Source: Bacteroidales bacterium | Lineage (GTDB): Bacteria; Bacteroidota; Bacteroidia; Bacteroidales; S143-33 | DNA: 7,428 nt | Direction of reading: 5' to 3' | Assembly: GCA_027083655.1 (NCBI GenBank) | Contig: JALWNS010000075.1 | Location: 1 to 7,428 of the forward strand | Part shown: piece after piece, positions 1 through 6,476 of the stretch | Layout of the letters: each line of letters opens with the position of its first letter | How positions within the stretch are numbered: the stretch's first letter is position 1 | Notes under the pieces: generated by a model | Told to the model about the DNA's origin: nothing | Seen by the model: only the letters and a program-made list of their open reading frames with translations | The model's database searches: none | Position numbers and translations under genes: made by a program

Positions 1-18
1 TATCTCGCTTTAGCGCCG

Positions 19-26
19 TATCTTTG
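19..26 (+). promoter_or_regulatory. Probable -7 promoter element of ispF
   Basis: TATCTTTG matches the Bacteroidota -7 consensus TAnnTTTG exactly. The matching -33 element would fall before base 1, so only half the promoter is visible. It lies 24 bases before the ATG at 51, giving a short leader. It covers the TTG at 24 that would otherwise lengthen the ispF frame. Confidence 0.5.
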
Positions 27-50
27 CCCAAAATAGATAAAGACAAAAAA

Positions 51-518
51 ATGCGTGCCGGATTTGGATATGATGTGCACAGGCTAGAACAGGGTTATAA
101 ATTTATTCTCGGTGGTGTGAACATTCCTTTTGAAAAAGGACTGGTAGGTCATTCAGATGCTGATGTTTTACTCCATGCCATAATAGATGCCCTGTTGGGA
201 GCAGCTGCCCTCAGGGACATTGGCTATCACTTCCCTGATACTGACCCTCAATACAAGGGCATTAGTAGCCTGAAGCTGCTCAAGCACACAGGTAAATTAC
301 TACAGGATAACCATTACAAAATCATTAACATAGACGCCACAGTAGTCCTGCAACAGCCTAAAATCAAGGATTTTATCCCGCAAATGATAGAAAATATAGC
401 CTGTGCCCTGGGACTGGAGAAATCACAGGTAAACGTCAAAGCTACGACAACAGAAAAGCTGGGTTTCGAGGGACGCAGCGAGGGGGTAAGTGCTTATGCC
501 GTAGCTATGATTGATTAA
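51..518 (+). CDS. ispF: 2-C-methyl-D-erythritol 2,4-cyclodiphosphate synthase (IspF)
   Basis: IspF converts 4-diphosphocytidyl-2-C-methyl-D-erythritol 2-phosphate to the 2,4-cyclodiphosphate with release of CMP. This is a step of the cytosolic non-mevalonate (MEP) isoprenoid pathway. The 155-residue product has the family's usual length and is complete. The N-terminal GYDVHR motif supplies metal ligands D8 and H10, and [10 protein letters not shown] (34-43) supplies the third ligand, H42. These are the same positions as in E. coli Isp[11 protein letters not shown] (56-65) and the C-terminal [15 protein letters not shown] (131-145) are further family motifs. The frame stays open upstream to a TTG at 24, but that codon lies in a likely -7 promoter box and adds nine lysine-rich residues absent from the family, so the ATG at 51 is preferred. 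The stop overlaps that of the convergent mtnN gene. The identification is secure. Confidence 0.97.
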   Translation: MRAGFGYDVHRLEQGYKFILGGVNIPFEKGLVGHSDADVLLHAIIDALLGAAALRDIGYHFPDTDPQYKGISSLKLLKHTGKLLQDNHYKIINIDATVVLQQPKIKDFIPQMIENIACALGLEKSQVNVKATTTEKLGFEGRSEGVSAYAVAMID

Positions 519-1261
519 ATCAGGGAGAAGAAAATCTCCAAGATGCCTGTTGAATACCGCGAAGCTATTGCAGAGAGAAACTGGTTAAAATCAATTTCGG
601 CGTTATGGTCTGCATTGTCTGATATTGTCCTGAGCACAGCAAAAGGTACATTATATTCATAGCAGACCTGGGCAACTGCCGCACCTTCCATCTCCACACA
701 CAATATACTCGGCAAAGCTTGCTTTAGTTCTTGATGGCGACGGCTATCTGTTATAAACTGATCTCCGCTTGCCACGTCCCCGCGGGTTATGTTTATCCTT
801 TCAATTTTGAATTTACTAAGCAAATCACGTGTTATGTATCTATTAACATTCTCTACAAAAATTTTGGCTGCCTGAAAAAGCTTTTTACTCAACTGATCAT
901 CTGCCTCAAAAAAGCTCTTGTCCAGTAAAGGTACCTCAAAACGTGGAAATATTGGACTGGCATCCATATCATGCTGTACCAGGCGCTTGGCAATGACAAT
1001 ATCGCCTATGCTAACATTCCTGCTTATTGCCCCGGCTACACCAGAAAAAATTATTTCTTTTACACCAAAAGTTAAAATCATTGTCACTGTAGTAGTGGCG
1101 GCAGCTACTTTGCCTATACGTGAATATGCTACCACTGCATCCTTACCCCAGAGCTTGCCCTTATAATATTTTCTTCGTCCTATCTCTACTAATTCCGAAC
1201 TTGTCATTTTACCAATTAGTAAGTCTATTTCTTCGGGCATTGCAGAGATTATTCCAATCAT
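515..1261 (-). CDS. mtnN: 5'-methylthioadenosine/S-adenosylhomocysteine nucleosidase
   Basis: This enzyme (MTAN, Pfs) hydrolyses the N-glycosidic bond of 5'-methylthioadenosine and S-adenosylhomocysteine, releasing adenine. It recycles by-products of SAM-dependent reactions in the cytosol. The 248-residue protein begins [16 protein letters not shown]11 aligns with the active-site E12 of E. coli MtnN. SGVAGAIS (73-80), GDIVIA (86-91), ASGDQFI (164-170) and [12 protein letters not shown] (189-200) follow; E192 matches the ribose-binding glutamate. RTISDNAD (211-218) carries the catalytic aspartate, D215. It is longer than the roughly 232-residue E. coli enzyme, mainly through extra sequence around residues 135-160. 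Futalosine hydrolase (MqnB) is a related alternative, but the motifs fit MTAN better. The gene is monocistronic, convergent with ispF and divergent from recN, with its own promoter. Confidence 0.93.
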   Translation of the reverse strand: MIGIISAMPEEIDLLIGKMTSSELVEIGRRKYYKGKLWGKDAVVAYSRIGKVAAATTTVTMILTFGVKEIIFSGVAGAISRNVSIGDIVIAKRLVQHDMDASPIFPRFEVPLLDKSFFEADDQLSKKLFQAAKIFVENVNRYITRDLLSKFKIERINITRGDVASGDQFITDSRRHQELKQALPSILCVEMEGAAVAQVCYEYNVPFAVLRTISDNADHNAEIDFNQFLSAIASRYSTGILEIFFSLI

Positions 1262-1283
1262 TGTCTATGTCTTATTTTTTTAT

Positions 1284-1313
1284 CAAAGTTAAAAAATTAA
1301 CCAACCTGTTCAA
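1284..1313 (-). promoter_or_regulatory. Probable promoter of mtnN
   Basis: Reading the minus strand, TTG (1313-1311) is followed after 19 nt by TAACTTTG (1291-1284), an exact match to the Bacteroidota -7 box TAnnTTTG. The -7 box ends 22 bases before the mtnN ATG, so the leader is short. This is a sequence match only; no start site has been mapped. Confidence 0.6.
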
Positions 1314-1333
1314 TTTTTATTCTTAATTTTAAG

Positions 1334-1341
1334 TAATTTTG
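1334..1341 (+). promoter_or_regulatory. Probable -7 promoter element of recN
   Basis: TAATTTTG matches TAnnTTTG exactly and sits 24 bases before the recN ATG at 1366. No good TTG/TTTG is visible at the expected -33 distance; that position falls on the -33 element of the divergent mtnN promoter. The box contains the TTG (1339-1341) that would extend the recN frame. Confidence 0.4.
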
Positions 1342-1365
1342 CTAAGCCAACAAAAACAGGGAGAT

Positions 1366-3018
1366 ATGCTCAAAAGCCTTAAGATACAGAATTACGCACT
1401 GATTGACGAGATAAGTGTTGATTTTGAACAAGGATTGACAATTATCACAGGTGAGACTGGTGCAGGTAAATCAATACTCATAGGCGCTTTGTCCCTGTTG
1501 ACTGGTTCTCGTACCGACATTTCTGTGCTTAAGGACAAAAAGAAAAAATGTGTTGTGGAAGGCATTTTTGATATCTCACGGTATAACTTGCAAAAATTCT
1601 TCGAAGATTATGATCTTGATTATGAAGATATTACATTCATTAGACGTGAAATAAGCCCTACTGGGCGGAGCCGCGCTTTTGTCAATGATACCCCAGTAGC
1701 TCTTAACGTTATCCGTGAGCTTACCTCCCACTTGATTGACATACATTCCCAGCACGATAACCTTCTGCTTAACAATCCTAATTACCAGCTCGATGTGCTC
1801 GATGCTTATGCAGACAACTCTGCCCTTTTACAAGAATATACACGTGAATACAATGTGCTCCAGGATATAAAAAAACAACTCTCAGACCTACAAGAAAAAG
1901 CAGAAAAAGAAAAACAAGAAGCAGATTATTACCAATATCAATTTGACCAGCTGGAACAAGCTAACCTAAAACCAGGCGAGCTTGAAGAACTGGAAGAGGA
2001 CCATCGCCGTCTCTCCCACACAGAGGAGATTAAAAACGCCCTGGGGCAAATCACTTATCTACTCAATAATGAAGATAATAGTGCTATAGATATGATTCGC
2101 CAGGCACAGCGTGCTGCCGGGCAGATAACAGACTTTTTCCCACGTGCCCAGGAATTAGCGCAGAGACTAGAGAGCTCATATCTGGAGCTTCAGGATATTG
2201 CCTCAGAGGCAGAGGTGCTCTTTAATGACGTGGAATACGATCCTGATCGTCTGGAGATAGTAAACCAGCGGCTGGACCAGCTTTATGAACTGATGCATAA
2301 ATTCTCTGCCTCTTCAATAGACGACCTTTTGCAAATTAAACAAGACCTTGAGCAGAAACTACTATCCATTACAAGCTACGACGAGCAAATCCGTAAGCTT
2401 CAGGCGCAGGCCGAAGAACAACAAAATGCCGTACAAAAGCTAGCCGACGAGCTTAGCAAGAGAAGGCTGGGTTCTAAGCCCAAATTCGAAAAAGAAATCC
2501 TTTTGCTCATCAAAGACCTTGGTATGCCTAATGCCAGCTTTGAGGTCATGATAGAAAAAACAGATCTTTCTCCACACGGACAGGATAGAATAACATTCTT
2601 TTTCTCGGCAAACAAAAAAATAGATCCACAGCCTATTACCAAAGTAGCTTCTGGCGGCGAGCTCTCACGTCTGATGCTTGCTATTAAATACATTGTATCA
2701 CAGTCCAGGACCCTGCCAACAATAATTTTTGACGAAATAGATACTGGTGTCTCTGGCGAGATAGCTGACCGTATGGGACAATTAATTAAGAAAATTGCCT
2801 CACGCCTGCAGGTAATTGACATCACACACCTTCCACAGATAGCAGCCAAGGCAGACACACACCTTCTGGTTTACAAGGAAGAAAGCCAGGATACAACAAG
2901 CACAAAAATAAAAGTTCTATCAGACCAGGAACGCATCCAGGAGATTGCCAAGATGCTTAGCGGAGAACAAATAACAGAGGCTGCAATAGAACATGCACGC
3001 CATCTTTTATCAGGCTAA
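1366..3018 (+). CDS. recN: DNA repair protein RecN
   Basis: RecN is an SMC-like ATPase that acts at DNA double-strand breaks during RecA-dependent recombinational repair. The 550-residue product matches the usual length (E. coli RecN is 553) and appears complete. The N-terminal half of the ATPase head has LKIQNYALID and the Walker A motif GETGAGKS (29-36). IDIHSQHDNLLL (124-135) is a typical RecN segment. Residues of about 155-375 are rich in Gln, Glu, Leu and Lys and probably form the antiparallel coiled coil. The C-terminal head has the ABC signature VASGGELSRL (427-436) and Walker B TIIFDE (452-457), followed by IDTGVSG. The start at 1366 is chosen because it begins at the conserved MLKSLKIQNYAL, and AGGGAG lies just upstream. 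The longer TTG start at 1339 is inside a likely -7 box. The stop overlaps that of the next, convergent gene. No LexA-type operator was recognised. Confidence 0.97.
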   Translation: MLKSLKIQNYALIDEISVDFEQGLTIITGETGAGKSILIGALSLLTGSRTDISVLKDKKKKCVVEGIFDISRYNLQKFFEDYDLDYEDITFIRREISPTGRSRAFVNDTPVALNVIRELTSHLIDIHSQHDNLLLNNPNYQLDVLDAYADNSALLQEYTREYNVLQDIKKQLSDLQEKAEKEKQEADYYQYQFDQLEQANLKPGELEELEEDHRRLSHTEEIKNALGQITYLLNNEDNSAIDMIRQAQRAAGQITDFFPRAQELAQRLESSYLELQDIASEAEVLFNDVEYDPDRLEIVNQRLDQLYELMHKFSASSIDDLLQIKQDLEQKLLSITSYDEQIRKLQAQAEEQQNAVQKLADELSKRRLGSKPKFEKEILLLIKDLGMPNASFEVMIEKTDLSPHGQDRITFFFSANKKIDPQPITKVASGGELSRLMLAIKYIVSQSRTLPTIIFDEIDTGVSGEIADRMGQLIKKIASRLQVIDITHLPQIAAKADTHLLVYKEESQDTTSTKIKVLSDQERIQEIAKMLSGEQITEAAIEHARHLLSG

Positions 3019-4001
3019 AGCATACCTTCTTGTCTAAACCATTCGATAGACTTTCTGACAGCATCACGTATAACTGTAGGCTCATAGCCTAATTCATACT
3101 TTGCCTTTTTATAACAAAAATAATTATCCAACGTAAAGAGGCGCTTGTTCATAATATCAAACTCAAACTTACGGCCGGTCACATTACCCATAAAGGTCAA
3201 TGTGCCTGCTACAGCTGTAAGGATAAAATCTGGTATCTTTATATAGACCTTTTTTCTTCCTTCTATCTCTGCAACTATCTGGAAAAAATCCCTATAAGGC
3301 ATATTTGCCCCTGCCAGGAGATAAGTCTCACCTAACCTGCCACGTTCCAGGGCATTAACTATAGCACTGGCAACTTTTTCAACGTCGGCAAAGCTTTTAC
3401 CACCAGGCGTATAAAAAACCACACGGCGCCCCAAAGCATAAAGAACTATTCTTCCGCTGGATGGCTTGACATCACGCGGACCTATCAAAAATGTTGGCGC
3501 AACTACTATAGCCGGAAAACCACTGGTGCGGTATTCATTAAGCACAGTAAGCTGGGCTGCGAACTTGGTATAGGCATAATGTGACCTGACAAGCCACGGC
3601 ATAAATCCACCCTGCTCTGTGCCCGGATTATCCAATGGCCCAGGTGTAAAACAATTAGCAGTGCTAACATAAATAAAACGCTTTATATCGAACTGACGTG
3701 AAATCTCCACAAGATTCTCTGTGGCCTCAACATTAACCTGCCAAAATCGATCGAAATTAGCATCTACCTGCGCTGTGAGAGCAGCCGAATGAATCACATA
3801 ATCGCAGCCTTGCACAGCTTTTCTCAAATCCCCGGGCTGGGTAATATCACCTACAACTTTCTCATATTCACAGCCTTTAAGAGCATCAAGATTGCTCGTA
3901 GGACGCACAAAGATACGGACATCATATCCTCTTTGATTGAGCTGACAGACTATGTTTGCCCCCAATAGTCCACTTGCGCCCGTTATTAGTACCTTTGACA
4001 T
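3015..4001 (-). CDS. NAD(P)-dependent epimerase/reductase, extended SDR (DFR/HpnA-like)
   Basis: This 328-residue protein is an extended short-chain dehydrogenase/reductase with an N-terminal Rossmann fold. TGASGLLG (7-14) is the GxxGxxG dinucleotide-binding motif. GDIT (51-54) and HSAAL (71-75) are typical of the family, and Y142-x3-K146 (YAYTK) is the catalytic pair. The layout, including GCDYVIHSAA and VAPTFLIGPRD (167-177), resembles dihydroflavonol-4-reductase-like and hopanoid-associated sugar epimerase (HpnA) proteins. Those names are often assigned without proof, so the substrate is unknown. Residues of about 255-275 (IPDFILTAVAGTLTFMGNV) are hydrophobic, but such a stretch is common in this subfamily and does not prove membrane anchoring. 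The start cannot move far downstream without losing the Rossmann motif, so the 80-bp overlap with the upstream dehydrogenase gene is real if the sequence is correct. It is probably cotranscribed with that gene. Confidence 0.88.
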   Translation of the reverse strand: MSKVLITGASGLLGANIVCQLNQRGYDVRIFVRPTSNLDALKGCEYEKVVGDITQPGDLRKAVQGCDYVIHSAALTAQVDANFDRFWQVNVEATENLVEISRQFDIKRFIYVSTANCFTPGPLDNPGTEQGGFMPWLVRSHYAYTKFAAQLTVLNEYRTSGFPAIVVAPTFLIGPRDVKPSSGRIVLYALGRRVVFYTPGGKSFADVEKVASAIVNALERGRLGETYLLAGANMPYRDFFQIVAEIEGRKKVYIKIPDFILTAVAGTLTFMGNVTGRKFEFDIMNKRLFTLDNYFCYKKAKYELGYEPTVIRDAVRKSIEWFRQEGML

Positions 4002-4797
4002 GACGATACTTTTTTGATACGTGTAATTCTTTGCTATAGGTCCTTCGCAAATACCACTTGCGAACCGGATATGGAATTGTCTTTATCAATAGCCATGTGA
4101 ATTTATTAAAAAATCCAGGCACTATTGTTTCGCGCTTTTTAAACAATCGCCTCATCAATATCTGTGCTGTCTTCTCTGCGCTCAAAACAAACAGGCGCAT
4201 GCTTCGGCTGTGGCTATTAATCTGATCTATAACTTGTTGATTTGTTGGCATGGGGCCGGGATATGCTATAGATACAATAACATTAGAACCTGCTAGCTCA
4301 ATAGCCAGGCTTTTGGTAAAGAAATCTATAAAAGCCTTGGATGCCGGATAAATTGTCTTGTAAGGCAATGGATTGAGCGCAGCAAGTGATGCTATATTCA
4401 ATATATAAGCCTGCTTCTGCTTCATCAATTGTGGTAATAACCGGTAGGTAAACATCACTGTAGCCCTGATATTCAAATCAATGATAAGATTAAGGAAATC
4501 CTCCGAAGCCTCAAGAAACCTGTATGTTCCTCCCACCCCTGCATTATTAATCAATACATCCACCTGGTATTTTTGAGAAATCTCATTACTAACCTTATCC
4601 AGATCCTCTCTCTGTGTCAGATCAGCCTCCATTGTTACCACCTCTACATTATATTGCTTGCGAATGTCTTGTGCCTTTTGTTCCAGATCCTCCCCCGGCA
4701 GGGAAATGAGAATTAAATTGCGTCCGAGGCGTGCATTTTCCTCTGCCAGAGCTAATCCCAGACCTCTACTGGCTCCAGTTATTACTGTATAAGCCAT
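3922..4797 (-). CDS. Classical short-chain dehydrogenase/reductase
   Basis: This 291-residue SDR oxidoreductase has an intact classical active site. The cofactor motif is TGASRGLG (7-14), with D59 in EADLT and NNAG at 84-87. The catalytic residues are N109, S137 (NIASLAAL) and Y150-x3-K154 (YPASK). AYPGPMPT (178-185) follows in the usual place. Classical SDRs of this type usually have about 250-270 residues; the excess here is a basic C-terminal tail. Its last 26 or so residues are read from DNA that, in another frame, encodes the Rossmann motif of the downstream epimerase-like gene. The tail begins right after an in-frame A_AAA_AAG heptamer (4015-4009), so a frameshift, programmed or artefactual, is possible. 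The substrate is unknown; the family includes steroid, acyl-lipid and sugar dehydrogenases. GAGGG precedes the ATG closely. A promoter lies upstream, and the pair of SDR genes forms an operon. Confidence 0.88.
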   Translation of the reverse strand: MAYTVITGASRGLGLALAEENARLGRNLILISLPGEDLEQKAQDIRKQYNVEVVTMEADLTQREDLDKVSNEISQKYQVDVLINNAGVGGTYRFLEASEDFLNLIIDLNIRATVMFTYRLLPQLMKQKQAYILNIASLAALNPLPYKTIYPASKAFIDFFTKSLAIELAGSNVIVSIAYPGPMPTNQQVIDQINSHSRSMRLFVLSAEKTAQILMRRLFKKRETIVPGFFNKFTWLLIKTIPYPVRKWYLRRTYSKELHVSKKYRHVKGTNNGRKWTIGGKHSLSAQSKRI

Positions 4798-4820
4798 GCC
4801 CTCGTGTTTTTATTATTGCT

Positions 4821-4851
4821 CAAATTTATTTTTTTATTTGAAACTCCACAA
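4821..4851 (-). promoter_or_regulatory. Probable promoter of the two-gene SDR operon
   Basis: On the minus strand TTG (4851-4849), a 20-nt spacer and TAAATTTG (4828-4821) match the Bacteroidota -33/-7 pattern exactly. The -7 box ends 23 bases before the dehydrogenase ATG. It overlaps the opposing promoter proposed for the C69 hydrolase gene. Confidence 0.6.
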
Positions 4852-4867
4852 GTTTAAACTATTTTTC
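4837..4867 (+). promoter_or_regulatory. Probable promoter of the C69 hydrolase gene
   Basis: TTTG (4837-4840), a 19-nt spacer and TATTTTTC (4860-4867) fit TTTG/TAnnTTTG with one mismatch in the last base. Transcription would start near 4874. This makes the ATG at 4876 an unlikely start and leaves an A-rich leader of about 25 nt before the ATG at 4900. Confidence 0.42.
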
Positions 4868-4899
4868 ATAAATTTATGTATCACTCAAAAACAACAACA

Positions 4900-6078
4900 A
4901 TGTGCGATACCCTTTACAAATCTTTTTCTGCTACAGAAAGTATTTTTGCTAAAAACTCAGACCGTGACCCATTAGAGCCACAAATCACAGAGCTGGCCAC
5001 CCCGGGTCTGATAACACGGCAGCCATACCTACAACCCTTAAAAGATAGCTACATCAACAACAACCTCGAAACCCTGAAAAAGGCTTTTTTCGATTTATCT
5101 CCCACATACGAGGCAATTATTTCACGTCCTAGCTGGATCTGGGGAGCAGAAATGGGAGTCAATGAAAAAGGCGTATCTATTGGCAATGAAGCAGTTTTTA
5201 GCTTTACTAGCCTTGTCAAGGATGGTTTGCTAGGAATGGATATCTTGCGTCTTGCCATACATAGTGCAGCCACAGCCAGGGAAGCTATCGAAATTATTAC
5301 TTATCTAATTCAAAATTTTGGTCAGGGAGGCAACTGCGCTTTCCGCGGCAGCCTGACCTATCATAACTCATTTCTAATAGCAGATCCTACAGAAGCCTAT
5401 GTATTGGAGACTGCCGGGAAGAATTATGCCGTTAAACAGGTTTCCAACTATTATTCGATATCAAACATATATACCATCGAGAATGATTATAATATTAGCA
5501 ACCTCAAAGAAAAAATCAATTTCCGCAGGCGTTATCAAGCCCATATCTATAACTTTTTCACCAAAGGACATATAAGGCGAAACTTTACAATGCAAGAACT
5601 TGACAAGCTACAAAGTCCATTTGCTATTAGAGATATTCTGCGTTCACACATAAAAACAGAAAGGCCCCGGCCTTCGATGGCGTCCATTTGCATGCACTCG
5701 CCACGTCTAATAAAAAGTGAGACAACAGCCTCTATGATTGTTCATTACAAAGGAGGGCAAATAATGATATGGACAACACTCTCGCCTACCCCATGTGTAT
5801 CCTTGTACAAGCCGCTGACTTTCTCCTTTGCAAGGAGAAGCGATCTGGCCAGATCGCCGAAAAATTTAGAATTATTCAGTCAGCGCCGCCTGGCCACACG
5901 CAAGTTATTGTCCAGTCCAGAGCTGAAAAAAGAATTTAGAAAATGGCAGGCAAAATACGAAGACGGCTGTTATCAAGCCTTGCAAGACTTTGAACACAAA
6001 GACCAAGGACAAATCATCAGCTTAATCTCCTCATGCTGGGAGCAGGAGCAAGAAATCATTAACCAGATTTTACAATAA
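4900..6078 (+). CDS. Secernin-like C69-family Ntn hydrolase (putative dipeptidase)
   Basis: The 392-residue product resembles peptidase family C69 and the secernins, which are N-terminal nucleophile (Ntn) hydrolases. It begins MCDTLYKSF; Cys2 would be the nucleophile once Met1 is removed. Further family motifs are IFAKNSDRDP (15-24), WIWGAEMGVNEKGVSIGNEA (79-98), GQGGNCAF (141-148), SICMHSP (around 264-266) and SPTPCVSLYKP (around 299). Bacterial relatives are usually annotated as dipeptidases or acyltransferases, but secernin-type members lack a well-established substrate, so the activity remains putative. No signal peptide is visible, which suggests a cytosolic protein. The frame extends upstream to an ATG at 4876, adding MYHSKTTT. 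The inner ATG at 4900 is preferred because it puts Cys at position 2 and because 4876 is close to the predicted transcription start. It is a single gene divergent from the SDR operon. Confidence 0.9.
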   Translation: MCDTLYKSFSATESIFAKNSDRDPLEPQITELATPGLITRQPYLQPLKDSYINNNLETLKKAFFDLSPTYEAIISRPSWIWGAEMGVNEKGVSIGNEAVFSFTSLVKDGLLGMDILRLAIHSAATAREAIEIITYLIQNFGQGGNCAFRGSLTYHNSFLIADPTEAYVLETAGKNYAVKQVSNYYSISNIYTIENDYNISNLKEKINFRRRYQAHIYNFFTKGHIRRNFTMQELDKLQSPFAIRDILRSHIKTERPRPSMASICMHSPRLIKSETTASMIVHYKGGQIMIWTTLSPTPCVSLYKPLTFSFARRSDLARSPKNLELFSQRRLATRKLLSSPELKKEFRKWQAKYEDGCYQALQDFEHKDQGQIISLISSCWEQEQEIINQILQ

Positions 6079-6159
6079 AACCCTTAGCCCATAAACATGG
6101 TAAACCAAAGCCATTATAGACATTTGCGTTATAGCATGATATTTAAATAGACAAAAATA

Positions 6160-6189
6160 CTTCGCAAAGAGCTCATTGTTCTTTGCAAG
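6160..6189. terminator. Hairpin between the C69 gene and the tRNA
   Basis: The inverted repeat GCAAAGA (6164-6170) / TCTTTGC (6180-6186) extends to CTT/AAG on either side of one bulged C, giving about 10 bp around a 9-nt loop. On the plus strand no good T-run follows. On the minus strand it is followed by TATTTTTG, so it could be a backup terminator after the tRNA. It may also protect the 3' end of the C69 transcript. The function is uncertain. Confidence 0.4.
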
Positions 6190-6258
6190 AATAAAAGCCT
6201 TTTATCTACTAAAAACCGTGACATCTTTCTTATTGCCTTAAATTGCCGCCATTTATAC

Positions 6259-6286
6259 AAAAAAAGAGGCATCATAGTGATGCCTC
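6259..6286 (-). terminator. Rho-independent terminator of the tRNA-Pro gene
   Basis: On the minus strand GAGGCATCA (6286-6278) and TGATGCCTC (6274-6266) form a perfect 9-bp stem with a 3-nt loop. Seven T residues follow immediately (6265-6259). It lies 8 bases beyond the tRNA 3' end. This is a textbook intrinsic terminator. Confidence 0.9.
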
Positions 6287-6294
6287 CTTCTGGG

Positions 6295-6368
6295 TCGGGG
6301 TGGCGGGACTCGAACCCGCGACCTCTAGCACCCCATGCTAGCACGCTAGCCATCTGCGCCACACCCCG
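6295..6368 (-). tRNA. tRNA-Pro(GGG)
   Basis: The 74-nt minus-strand sequence folds into a complete cloverleaf. The acceptor stem is CGGGGTG/CACCCCG with discriminator A. The D stem GCGC/GCGT includes one G-U pair, and its 9-nt loop contains GG. The anticodon stem is CTAGC/GCTAG with loop ATGGGGT. The variable loop has five bases, and the T stem GCGGG/CCCGC encloses TTCGAGT. The anticodon GGG (6334-6332) is preceded by T33 and followed by G37, as in proline tRNAs, and reads CCC and CCU codons. The acceptor and D-arm sequence are typical of bacterial tRNA-Pro. The 3' CCA is not encoded (the genome reads CCCA after the discriminator), so it must be added by nucleotidyltransferase. The gene is a single transcription unit with its own promoter and terminator. 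Confidence 0.96.
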
Positions 6369-6393
6369 AACAAAAGTTGTGGCCTCTGGGCAT

Positions 6394-6421
6394 GGGGACG
6401 GTCTAACGACCGCGGTCACCC
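6394..6421. repeat. Imperfect hairpin in the tRNA leader
   Basis: GGTC (6400-6403) pairs with GACC (6408-6411) around the loop TAAC. GAC (6397-6399) pairs with GTC (6415-6417) across a 3-nt bulge, and GGG (6394-6396) pairs with CCC (6419-6421). A perfect 10-base palindrome, GACCGCGGTC (6408-6417), lies within it and would form a competing structure. On the minus strand it lies in the transcribed leader of tRNA-Pro. On the plus strand it is followed by TCTTTT and could act as a weak terminator. The role is unknown. Confidence 0.45.
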
Positions 6422-6435
6422 CTCTTTTAGCACAA

Positions 6436-6466
6436 CAAAAGTAATGATAATACCTTTTTTTTGCAA
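6436..6466 (-). promoter_or_regulatory. Probable promoter of tRNA-Pro
   Basis: On the minus strand TTG (6466-6464), a 20-nt spacer and TACTTTTG (6443-6436) match the Bacteroidota -33/-7 consensus. Transcription would start near 6430. This leaves a leader of about 60 nt before the mature tRNA 5' end, which RNase P would remove. Confidence 0.6.
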
Positions 6467-6476
6467 GTATGATTTC

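Noticed and set aside
1..23. Possible end of an upstream gene
   Set aside because: One frame has a TAG at 11-13, but three or four codons cannot support a gene call.
731..1326. Three short plus-strand open frames opposite mtnN
   Set aside because: They lie antisense to a gene with intact catalytic motifs, overlap one another and resemble no known family.
2400..2858. 152-codon minus-strand open frame inside recN
   Set aside because: It is antisense to the conserved RecN signature and Walker B region; its low-complexity Ser/Cys-rich translation is typical of a shadow frame.
3015..4797. The two SDR genes as one frameshifted fusion gene
   Set aside because: The downstream gene has its own ATG directly before a complete Rossmann motif and both proteins are full length, so two separate enzymes is the simpler reading. 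Joining them would need a +1 shift, not the -1 shift the heptamer favours.
5049..5273. 74-codon minus-strand open frame inside the C69 gene
   Set aside because: It is antisense to conserved C69 motifs, with no promoter and no recognisable domain.
6295..6368. tRNA-Pro as an integration site for a mobile element
   Set aside because: No integrase and no repeat of the tRNA 3' end is visible in the window, and the neighbours are ordinary genes.
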